Shown: piece after piece, positions 37,901 to 49,900 of the stretch
Layout of the letters: each line of letters opens with the position of its first letter
How positions within the stretch are numbered: the first letter of the stretch is position 1
Assembly: GCF_030867145.1 (NCBI RefSeq)
Contig: NC_134428.1
Span: forward strand, 26,637,320 to 26,701,319
Direction of reading: 5' to 3'
From: Opisthocomus hoazin
Lineage: Eukaryota > Chordata > Aves > Opisthocomiformes > Opisthocomidae
Length of the DNA stretch: 64,000 nucleotides
Made by a program: the position numbers and the translations under genes
The notes under the pieces: generated by a model
Seen by the model: the letters and a program-made list of their open reading frames with translations, nothing else
Database searches by the model: none
What the model was told of the DNA's origin: nothing

Positions 37901-40900
37901 CTTATACTCTTCCCTAGGCGTCTGCTATTGGCCACTGTTGGAGACAGGATTCCAGGCTAGATGAACCTTTGATCTGAGCTGGTATGGCTTCTATCTTACA
38001 TTCTTACCTTTCTTATCCCTTATTCCCAACCATCTGTTGGGAGATGATAACTCTTCACAATTTTAGTAAAGTTAGTGCGTTTTCAATAATTTCATGATTA
38101 TTTAAATTCGTGTTTTGCCACAGAATTCACTGCTGCATTGCCTGGTCACGTACTGTTTCATTATATATAGCTTTTCTTTCTAGAAGGCTTTCTTCAGTTA
38201 GCTAGCTGGTGCTGCTTCTGCAAGACATCTGTCCATTTTCTTTTTCTTCTTTTTAACTTTCCTCTTTTAGCATACGCAGCATGATGCCACGTCAGTCTGA
38301 ATACAGAATGCTTAGTATTTTTGTAATCTTCTGTATTGTATTAGAATGAGGACCCAATGTATAGCAAGACTGAAACCAAGCTCCATTCTCTAAATATCTC
38401 TGAGTGTGTTACATGATTGTTTATTGGTGATTGGCTATGTATACAGCATCAGGAGGAGCTGAGGGTATTTGTGGTAGGAGTCTATGCTTAACAGCTTGAA
38501 CCTACAAGCAGGCTGCCTCAAACAATCCGGTCTTATTTTTTCTTTGGTTGGTCTTTTTGCTCTGTGACGGACACAGATATTAGGGTTTCTTTATTTTAAG
38601 TAAAGAGCAGAGAAAGAACAGTGGAATTACTGATGCAGATGCTAACTTTATTGGCCATAATAGCCTTGTTGTTCTACATATCCACCTTAAAGAAAAAGCA
38701 CTCTCTAGCAACTATGTATTTTCCTTCTCATTGCTTACACCTTTTCTGAATCTGTAAAAGAAATCTTTTGACTGCTTGAAAGGTTTTAGACTTGGCTTTG
38801 GGTCTGTCTTGTATTCCTTTCCCTTTGAGATTTTCTTTCTTGGAGGACACTTGAAGTCTGGGAAGTTCTTGAAATGATAATGTAAATTATATAACTAGTT
38901 ACGTTATAAATCACCATACCTTGCAAACTCCTGTTCACAGATCCTGAGTAGGAGTATTTTGATATAGGAGGTATGCTTCTTGAATATTTCTGTCTAGAGA
39001 AAGCAGTGCCAATTGAAGGTAGAGGCTTTTGATTCTCAGAGAGTACTATAGATCCACCTCTGGTATTTGATTCCTCACCTTGCTTCTCCATTGCTTCAAT
39101 GTATGCCTGATATAATTATGCTATAGTATTTTTTTTTTTTTTTTAGTCTTTTGTACTGATTTGCCATTGTTGAATCTCTGTACAGCAATTTTCCTAAAAT
39201 GATGTAATAAAAACTTCTCAGATTTTTGGTAGAGGTTTCATGCCACTAATACAATACCTTTTAGTTTGGTAGTAATCATTCTGATCTTTCAGCAAGCTAG
39301 TGGTTGCTAACTTGCAAAGCGGTTGTAAATTCTTGCAGAACAGATTCCATTTGCTCATAATGATTGTTACTTGTTACTAGGTCTCTCAAATGTCTTGAAA
39401 AACTTTTCTTGCAAAATCTTACAGTGAGCCAGAAGTACTTTGGCTACTTTTATATGAGGTAGTATTCAGTAGCTATATATTCTACCTGCCTTCAGTCATA
39501 ACTTTTCCAACGCAAACAGTCTTATGGATTTAATTCTCCCTCATAGAGGAGTTCTTCTGTATTTCTGATCACCCTTATTGCCCTTTCTATATCTTTTTTA
39601 GTTCTACCATGTCCTGTGTGGCAGTGGAATATCAGAAATTGATAGCATATTCAAAATGTCAGCACACCAGCATACAGAGGTACAGATGGGAATTGCTGGT
39701 ACAATCATTGTGTGTGTGTACATATTGCCAGTATTCTTTCATGTGTTCTCTTTGTTTTGTATGTCATGATTGTTCCTTATGATTGTTTTCCAGCTTGAGC
39801 TCAAATAGTGGTTTGAAATACAGTCAATGTAATTTTTTTTTGCAATTTAGGCTTGTTAAGAGCTGGATTAAATGACAGAATTTTGATAGACTTGGACAGG
39901 ACTATACCTGCGACAGATAGGGTTACTGTAGCTATACAGTTTAGCAGTGTTATTTTCTTTTCCCAATTCCAGAGAACTTCAGGCACAGGAAACCTTACAG
40001 AATGGGCAGCTAGGATGCGGTGAAGGCATTCCAGATCTGCAGCCAGGAATTTTAGCAAGCCAGTCAATGATTGAGAAGATCCTTAATGAAGATCCAAGAT
40101 GGCAGGGTAACGTTACCCTGTCTCCTTTCTGTTTCTTTATTGGTGTTTGATCCAATTTGTTAATCCTGGGTCTTCATCTGGGAGAAGTTCAAAAGCCTTT
40201 TTTAACAGAGTAAAGAATTGGTTTATATAAGTAACACGGATATTTGTGAACAAGTTGTACTGTCACCTTAATATTCAGATTGCATTTGGAAAATGTTTTG
40301 TTTTGAAAATGTTTAATAGGTCTTTTTCAGTTTACTCGGTAGAAGTGTTGCTAACCTGTGTCAATTGAATAAATGTTCTTAAAAGTCAGTAGGAGCTCTG
40401 TCTTGTGCTACATAGTAGTAATAATTAGAGTCTTCATTTTTTGAGTCATTAATAGACTAGTTAATGGACCGTTATTCTTTGCTGAGCTTGACTAACAGGA
40501 ATGAAGTAGAATATTAAACAGAAAGTTGGAGGAGAATATTAAAATGCAAGAATGTCTTGAAAACGTTGTATTAGATCTCTTAAAGTAAATGCGATTTCCC
40601 TAGTTTCCTTAAGGCTTTCAAAGTTTATTCTCATGTTCTTGGTTTCGACTTGCATATTATATAGGCAAAGATGTTAATATTAATCGTATATTGTTAGAGC
40701 TATTGCCTGAATTTTACTTTAGAAAAGACTGCCGGGTACAGTTACTTCCACAAAATTCATGTGGGGACAGTTACACAGGAAGAGGTCACGAGAACATGCT
40801 GTCTCTAACGAATTCAAGGGGAGATAATTGTGTGATACTTCTCCCCTCTGTATTATATTTAAAATCTACTATAGGGCGAGTTCCAACCATTTAAGTACTA

Positions 40901-43900
40901 ATAATGCGTAGAGCTTAACTGTCAGCTCTAGATCAAAAAATACTGAATTTTTCACGTAAAAAGATAGCAAAATTGACCAACTACGAACACTTTTATTGCA
41001 TTCCTTGCATTGTGACTTGTCTGTGTTATGTAATGTTGTATGGCTTCTGGCAATCCCTGTAAATATGGTGAGATTGCACATAGTTTTTGTGGATTGAAAA
41101 TCATCCAACTAGTGATTTCAGCCTTATTTTCCTAAGTCTTTAATGCAACTATTGAAAAGGACTGAACAAAGAATAGACTTCATGTGACACTCTGGTTAAC
41201 AGTCTCTGCTATTTGAAAGTGCATCATTAATGACTCTCTGAGAATGTTTCTTCAGAGAGTGTTCCACAAATCTTACAGAAGTCTTGTAGTATTGTGCAGT
41301 TTGTTTTTGAGAACATCTCAGGTTAAAAGGTTTGATGAAGTCAGGATACATGGCATTGACTGCTTCTCTTTTACCTACATCAATTTTCCCACCTTAGGAA
41401 GAAGTTAGACTGGTTTGACGTGATTTACTTCCTCACAAACCTGTGCTTGCCGTTAGCTAAATTGTACCTTATAATTTATTTACTTGCTCCATCGTTTTTC
41501 TGAATTTTTCTGTTTCTAGACAGAACCTTGTTTGTTCTCCTTCCCCTCTACACTGCCCTAGTGAGGCCCCATCTGGAGTACTCTGTCCAGTTCTGGGCTC
41601 CCCTGTTCAAGAAAGATGAGGAGCTACTGGAGAGAGTCCCGGCGGAGGGCTACAAAGATGATGAGGGGGCTGGAGCATCTCTCCTACGAGGAGAAGCTGA
41701 GGGAGCCGGGCTTGTTGAGCCTGAAGAAGAGAGGGCTGCGAGGGGAACTAATAAATGTTTATAAATATCTGAAGGGTGGGTGTCAGGAGGATGGGGCCAA
41801 GCTCTTTTCAGTAGTGCCCAGCAACAGGACAAGGGGCAATGGACACAAACTGAAGTGTAGGAAGTTCCGTCTGAACATGAGGAAGAACTTCTTCCCTCTG
41901 AGGGTGACGGAGCCCTGGCCCAGGCTGCCCAGGGAGGTTGTGGAGTCTCCTTCTCTGGAGATATTCAAGACCCACCTGGACGTGGTCCTGTGCAGCCTGC
42001 TGTAGGTGACCCTGCTTTGGCAGGGGGGTTGGACTAGATGACCCACAGAGGTCCCTTCCAACCCCTACCATTCTGTGATTCTCTGATTCTGTGATTCTGT
42101 GATTCCTCCTTCCTGGAATCAAAGATGTAGAGACAGAGGCAAAGGTAGAGAAGAGGCTCTAGAATTTGTCCAGGAAGATTTTACTGGACAGCCTTAACAT
42201 ACCTTAACATGAAAGCAGTTTTGGTGAAATAAGGACTGTCAATACTAAACTTAAGAGAAATCCAGATATAAAATTGTATAAGTTTTTAGTGTTTGTCTTA
42301 CTGAAATGAATAATGTATTTTCAGGTGTTCATTTTCAAAATGTTAAATGTATATAATGAGAATTTCCAGATAGTTTCTCTACCAATGGATTGCTAGTGCT
42401 TTATTTGTGTACTTTATTGTAATATTTCTATTGAATATAAAAGCAATGAAGATTGCTTTCCATGTATAAATGCGTTAGACTTTTATTTCAAAAAATGCAG
42501 GAGTCAGTCTACGTTTATAAGTATGGAGGGGTCTGTGAATCATAATTTTTTTTACAAAAAGCAGTGTGATACCTAAGCTCACTAAAGACACTCTGAATGC
42601 AAAAATTAGTTGTTTATTTCTCTTAACTGTTGACCTGTTTACAGACACAAATTTTGTATTATCTGGCTACAAGACAGAACAATGTACCAAGCCACCCAGA
42701 CTCTGCCGCCAGGGCTATGCATGTCCACACTATCACAATAGTCGAGATAGAAGACGAAATCCCAGAAAATTCAAATACAGGTACACAAATACATATTAAG
42801 AATAGACTTTTTGGTCAGTCAGACAGTTGTTAATAGACCGTTTTATTTGGGTTCTTCTATAATGCAATTGTGTATTCCTGATGGAATAAAACCACATCTT
42901 TCCCCAGTAGCTTTGCTAACATTTTTTTGGGGAAAAAAAAAGCATCTGTTCAGAATGATCAGACAGTTCTGAAGACAATAACTATGAAGCCGTAATAGAA
43001 ATATCTTTCTTTCTTGTTAAGAATGTAAATGATTTCTATAATTAGCAAGAATTGAAATCACTAGGTCAAACCTTCTTTGTTATGAAAAGATCAGTTATAA
43101 TTTCTGTCTTTTCTGGTTTTGTTCCATAATTTTCCATTTCTGAGCAATATTTTTAGGACCAAAATTTAATGCATCTCCTCTCTTACTTTTCATCATTACA
43201 TCACTCATCACTAGATTATTTTACATGATTCTCATACACTGGTTTCTTCGTTGGTTTTGGTGGTTTTTTCATGCAGTGATACAAGGTTTAGAATTGATGG
43301 GCTTTGCTTGACAGTCTCAGGACTGTGAATAAATGTCATTAGACTGAAGATAGATAGAATCATACTAGCTCATCTTTCTGTCAAAGAATTTCCAAAGAGT
43401 CAGAGTCTCTCATAATTTGCGATTTTGTAGGTCCCAGAATCTAAGATTCTGATATTTAGTGGGAAATTGTTTGAGACTTCTGCTAGGAAGTAGATACAAA
43501 CATGGTCTGGACATCACTTTTTTCTAGGTCCACTCCTTGCCCCAGTGTAAAACATGCGGATGAATGGGGTGAACCTTCAAGGTGTGAAAGTGGGGATAGC
43601 TGTCAATATTGTCATTCTCGTACAGAGCAGCAGTTTCATCCTGAGGTAAGAACTATGTTTCTACTTACTTTTAGTGATATCAAATTTATTATGGATAAGA
43701 TTATCAATTAAAGATACTATTTGTGAAAAAAATGTGATATTTCATTCATTACTTCCAGTTATTGAGGTACTTGCTTAAGCAAAACAAAATTTGCTAAGAA
43801 GTAGTTACTTGTACTGCTGTGGTTTTCACTGATAGGCATTTTTATTGTACTGCTTATGAAAAAATAATTACTATTCTCTGGATTTGGGCATAAATAAATG

Positions 43901-46900
43901 TGTTCTCTTTTTTACCTAACTTCTTGGATTGGTAATGAAGTCACAGTAGTAATTGCTACTCAGTAACTTGGGAGACACTTCTATTTTAAGTGTAGTTAAA
44001 AAAGCTTTATTGCAAAAAAATAAGAGAAACTGAATAGGTCAGGGGAAGGTGGAAAGAGCAGAAAACTCTCCTAACGGCTGAAGTAGGACACTCCAGAAAA
44101 ACAAGGTGATTTTAGACTCCTCTGTAGGCAAAGTCATTGTAACTTTGTGGGTGGTTGAGCATAACAGTGAAATGCTACGGAAGAGAGCAATGCCATGCAA
44201 TCTGCTGAGATTTAATTCTTGTGTGAAACTATGAATATATTAAATGTGTCAGCTAATGGAAGCAAACATGATACTGAAAAGACATGCTATGCTAGAAGCT
44301 CCCTGTACAACACTGGATATATTTTTTCATTTTGTGACCTTTGAATGGACACAAAGAATTCACAGCAGGATGTAATTTCTTGCATTAGAAAGTTCAGTAC
44401 TTAGTAAGGTATAAGCAAAGACCGTTCAAGCAATTGCTAATTTCTCTTCCAATCAGGAACATTATTGAAGGCATCTCAAGACCATACTGGGAAAGGAATT
44501 CTTACAATACTTGCTCCAGGGTTGTTGCAAGCTTCATATCATACATTCCCTATCATAAGTTGACCAGCTATATCTTTATACTAAACAGGTGTCAGCTGTC
44601 TACTCCAGATACAGAGATATATCTGCTTCCGAATTTAACTGTCCTGATTACCTGAGATTTTACAGTCCAGGTTTATTTCAGAACATCTGATTTCTTCTGC
44701 ATCATATTCCAGTCATGTTCTGTAGTGTCAGGTCTCTTCCTGCTTAGCATTGCTACTATACCTTTATTTATGACAAAAGTACGAATGAAAGTGCTAAAAT
44801 AAGTTGCAAGGCTTGAGTTCTGCTACTAATTTTTTCTGCTGCCTTCCTCTTTCATACCTTCCATTGTCATCTCTCTGTTAGTCAATTTGACAGCAGATAC
44901 GTAACATTGGTAAGAGTCATGTTCATCATTATCTTAATGAATGCATCTTACCACATCCTTTATTGAAGTCCTTACTAGAATGGCCACATTTTCCATTTTA
45001 GAGAAGGACCTTTGATGTATCAAAGTTAGATGGTGAGTCTACCATGATGTGCCTGTGCCAAATGTACTTTTAATGTTTCTTTCTGCCTTGAATCTAAATG
45101 TTGACAGACAGAATAATTAGTGGATATGCAGTGGCCTGAATCAGCTATTTTTTCTCTTCTCAGACATATGAGATATACTTAATATACCTCAGTTACATGT
45201 GCTACTTCTGATGTGACGGCTTTATTAAAAGTGCTTGCTAACTGCTTCTGTCTTATTTGTAATTTTAAAAAAAATTCTCATGTAACCATTACCTAATTCA
45301 CTTGTTGTTCCTGAACTGATGGTGATTTGCTTCCACATCAGCTGTAGTCACCTCAGTCTTTGCTTGTTTCCATTAGCTATGCTGCCTATGTTGTAGTATT
45401 GAATATAATTCCTACTGATAATCAAGGCAGTTTGTTGGGGAGAGTGTTATCACTTCACCTAATTTTAGGTCTAGTATTTAATTTCACAGAAACTGGCAAC
45501 ATGCCTGCAGTGAAAGAGGAGTTTTCATTCAACATCATACCCTGTGATCCTTTCCTTTCTTTGCTCCAGCTCTGACTTTCATCCAGTTGCGTGGTTAGAA
45601 TGGAAGTTCCTTACAGCTTTTCTACCTCTGACTTCAGGGTTCAAAGCACTCATTTTATTCAGTTGATAATGAAATTCAGTCTATTTAGGGGTGGTAATCA
45701 GTTACCTTCATTCCTCAGTCTTGATGTCAGTAACATTAGTTCAGCCTTACGTTTTTATGTCCTTTATTTTAAGTTGAGTAAATACTCACTTTATCCGACA
45801 TTATCTTATTGAATGTTTTCCTGTGCTCGTTCTTTACCAAATTAAAATACAGAATATTGTCATTGGCTCTTGGCTCAGTGACTGTTGTTTGGAGAAATCT
45901 CTTGGTTATCACATGCAGAAATAGCTTGATTCTGCTGTTAGTGTATAGCAACAGTGTTCTTATCTATAGATGGAAAGTTAGTCTTCTGTAATGATTTAGT
46001 TCTTTGAGTTTGCTGTCTGTCTTGTAATATTGGCCATCTTCTATACAACATGTAAAACCAAAGTAGCTGCAACACTGCTTTTCTAAAATATTATTGTTAC
46101 TTACTATTTATTATTATATAGAAGAGGGTTAAGATTCTCTTGTCTCAGATTTGCCTTTCTTAAAATTCTGCTCTTCTACCTGACTTTTAAAAATGGCCAT
46201 AAGAACTGAATTTTCTGAGAAAACCATGTAATACATATTGTTAGTGAGTATTCAGAATTTTTCATTTAAAGGTTTTAAAATTTTCTAACTATTTTGTCAT
46301 TATGTAACAGATATGTTTAGGTTAATCACCCTTCTGTTTTGTTTAGATATATAAATCTACAAAGTGCAATGACATGCGCCAAACAGGTTACTGCCCACGT
46401 GGTCCATTTTGTGCGTTTGCACATGCTGAAAGTAAGTAAGAGAACTGTTGTTTTGTATCAGTGTTCATAGAAGTGAACCATCATTTCTAAGCATCAATAG
46501 CAGAAGTGACTTAACATTATTCATTTTATGCATAAATGGCTTTTGGTGTCAGTTGTTCTTAGAAATTCTTGCCATGTTTACTAATACCGTACATTGCTAT
46601 GGGAGCTTGCTGCATTTGCATCAAATTTACATCAGCAGTAAAACAGGAGGTGCTTTTCTTTACAAATGCGGCTTGTGCCTATAGCTTTTTGAGCTTGATC
46701 TGGCAATTTTCTACACATACACTTGACTTTGTAAAATTTATTAGCTGCCCTATTGAAACCTCCAGTAAACTTCTCAGGTAAAGGTTAAAACATCCTTGCA
46801 AGTATTTGCAGAACTAGGACCTTAGCTAAACTGAAAAAGAACACAGAGAAAATTATGTCAGCTGTCCTCTTTCCTCCATAGCCCACTTACACCTTCACTC

Positions 46901-49900
46901 CACTCAAACTATTATATATAGAAAAAGGGAAGAGGGACCGTTTTTTTCCAAGACAGCACTCAGTTCTTCAGTATGCATCTACCCAGATTAATTCTGGGTG
47001 TGCATCATCAGATTGTTGTTAACAGTAGTATCAACTGAGGTTACCCCTACATTCTTCCTGCACTCCAGAATGTGAAGTGTGCAGCTGCTGCAACAACTAT
47101 TCATGCCTTCTTTTCAGTTGTGATGCAAGGCAGAACTTGACGCATTTATATGCAACTGGTTTCTTACAGGTGATAAACCTTTTTTTTTTTTGATTATGTA
47201 GTTTTTGCTTGATTATGCAATTCAATTTATTCTTCAAAAAGAAAAAAAAAAAAGGTCTGTTCCCATCTTTCTTGCCTTCTGCTTCTAGAGCTGGAACAAG
47301 GGATAAGATACCCTACCAGTTTTGGAAAGCACCAAATTTCTGCAGTTCTGTAGTACTGGTTTTTACGATTCTGTGATGATAAGTAATGGCAGTCTCCTCT
47401 CTCTGTCTAACCTGTCTAGGGAAATGTGGTGTTCTATACAACAGCTTATTGTGTCACTTGCTTACCTAAAAGACTCTCAGTGAATAGAGTCATTCTTGCT
47501 GCCCACAGCTCTTGTTTCAGAGAATCTGTGGTATGGTCAACTTGTCTTTTAACTTCTGTGGGATGATCAATTTTTTGCGTTGTTCTGTTACTCAAGAGGA
47601 GAAGAGGAACCTCCCGTATCTATTTCAAGAAGCCCATTATTCTAAGACCTAGCAACTTTTCAAAACATTATGGCAATGAAGTCAATATTGACTGTTTCTT
47701 CACATCAAAAGTAGCTCACTGCCTTTCCTTTTGTGCTGTTAGGGTTTTCTCCTAAATCAAGTTCTTCACTGTTTGCCAGTGTTTGCAAGTACTGCTTTGA
47801 GTCAGGAAAGTCTGAAAATAGACATTTTGTTACAGAAATAATTTGTGACACTGAGTTTACTGTTCTGTTTATCAGATATAAGTGTTTTATTTCCTGAAAC
47901 AGCTGAAAGAGTATGATTTAACATATACACATGCAGCATGGTGTAATTGTGACATGCTATAAAACTTCTGTGGGAGAAGACCACATTTTCTCTGTTTTCT
48001 TCCTAAGAGCATACTGAATGCTGCCTCCCTTCTTGCCTCTCCAGCATGGAGAGTGTACTCAGCAGAGTGATTGGAGTTCTTTTGAGACCCCATCATGATC
48101 TGCTTCTCTATGTCTTGATCATTAGTATCTTTAACAGTCCAGTTGATGCTTGATTCCTGTGAGAGTAATCATTCTTGGAGGAAGCTCTCATTGACAATAA
48201 ACAAGTTTTCCATCTCTAAGGAGAAGTGTTGCCCAGGGTAAAGATAAAGAGGGCTGAAGGAAAGTCCAAATTTAACAATTTGCTGATGTTATTCTCCCTA
48301 AGGGATATCCTTCTAATCTGTTGCTAATCCTTCTACCCCGGCCCTGTTCTTTCTTCTACTCTGTAGGATGAATTCTTGTACTCTTTAAAAATCTCCAGAA
48401 CTGTGAGAAAATTCCTGAGACTTTGAACATGTTAGCAGTGCTAATTGAGAAGCAACAGTTTAATTTTTCTCCACATAGTTGCATTAGACAGAATTTTATG
48501 TCCATCAGAAGAGACTTATACGACTCAGCTACCATGCTCTGGAACTCTTTGGCTTGCATCATCTGGAATGAAAACTCTTTAGGCAGGAAATCTCAGCAAA
48601 TGAACTTGAAATCTTGCAATAGTACCCACACCCTGTCGCTGGTAGTCCGAATACTGCGTCAGAAGTTAGATGTTTGATTACTATCAGCAAGAATTCCTTT
48701 CTGCTCCTGGCAACAGCTTTAAGCTTAGTTCAGTAGCTCTGACATTCTGCCTCCTATGTTCATCGAATAAAATGGTTTCTGTCCCATTAGGGAAGGGCGA
48801 GAGAATGGTTTCAGAGCTGTAGATCTTATCATCAGTACGAAAAGCATGAAACTCTTGGTTCATGGATCTCTTTGAATCGGAAATTATGAGCGTTCTCTAC
48901 CTAACTTCAGTGAAGCCCTAGCTATGTGGAACAGGTAGAGGAAGATTTTCCACTGTTCATACGTGTATCTCAGCAATTTTTATCATTCTGTGTGAAATAA
49001 TTTGTGGAAGCACATGTTCTCTATAGTAGCGTTCATGGTCTTCCCTCAATGACTTCCTCAGAACCAGCTGACCATTTTTTTCCCTTTTCTCCATCCTTTG
49101 TGGAGATCATGAGGAATATTACTGTTCCTCCAAGACTGCTTTTACCTTCAGGCCCTGGCTGCAGACAGTATTGTCTTGTAAATGTCACTCGTGTTTTTCC
49201 CCCACTGGCTGAAGCCCTAGGTCCAGTGTAGTCCCATCACTTTGTGATGAGAAGAGAGAGGGCACCTGATCCTGAAAAGCAGAGAAGTGGTGGGATCTGA
49301 CATAGATCGCTGACACTCTTTGCAAAACAGAGAGTAGCTAGGGTATGTTAGGACACTTCAGTAATGGACTCACTTAAAATAATAAACATCTCTCTACCTC
49401 TCTGTGGCACTTGTTTGTCCACTGACTGCCTGACTATAATTGGAACCTTACTGAAAAAATAGATCTATTTTTGAAACAGAAACACGGGCAGACTGAAATT
49501 CTGCTGGCAAGAATTTGGAAACACTTCAAAGGACACGTCTCCTGGATAACAGCTTCTGTTACTGAAGGCATTTGCCTTCAGCTTGTTCGTTCAAGACTGT
49601 TGTCTTCTATTGGTGCCAAGACTGCAATAATGAAAAAACTTACTTCTGACTTCATGAAAGATGGGATTCCCCAGGCCAAACCTAACCTGACTGTAGTAAC
49701 TCTTGTATTCATAATACCCGGGCTGTGTTAGTGCAAATTCTAAGGAGGCTACATAGCTGAAAAAGCTGTATCTCATAAAGGGTACAAGCCTGTTTCTACG
49801 TAACATCCTAGGCTACTGATACATAATCCCTGAAGCACCACTTCACTGGCATCAGATAGTTGAAGTTCTTTTTGAGGGCTCTATCCTAATCTCCATGAGG

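Noticed and set aside
39480..41480. The two ancient CR1 pieces considered as one element.
   Set aside because: UNKL exon 4 lies between them, and this exon is far older than any CR1 insertion here, so they must be separate insertions.
42065..42105. ATTCTGTG tandem units considered as an independent microsatellite.
   Set aside because: Octamer tails of this kind are the normal 3' end of CR1 elements, and this one directly ends the copy at 41.5 kb.
47800..49800. Several 60-86-codon open frames in UNKL intron 7 considered as possible small genes or retroviral remnants.
   Set aside because: No domain, splice partner, LTR or reverse-transcriptase motif could be seen; open frames of this length are expected by chance.
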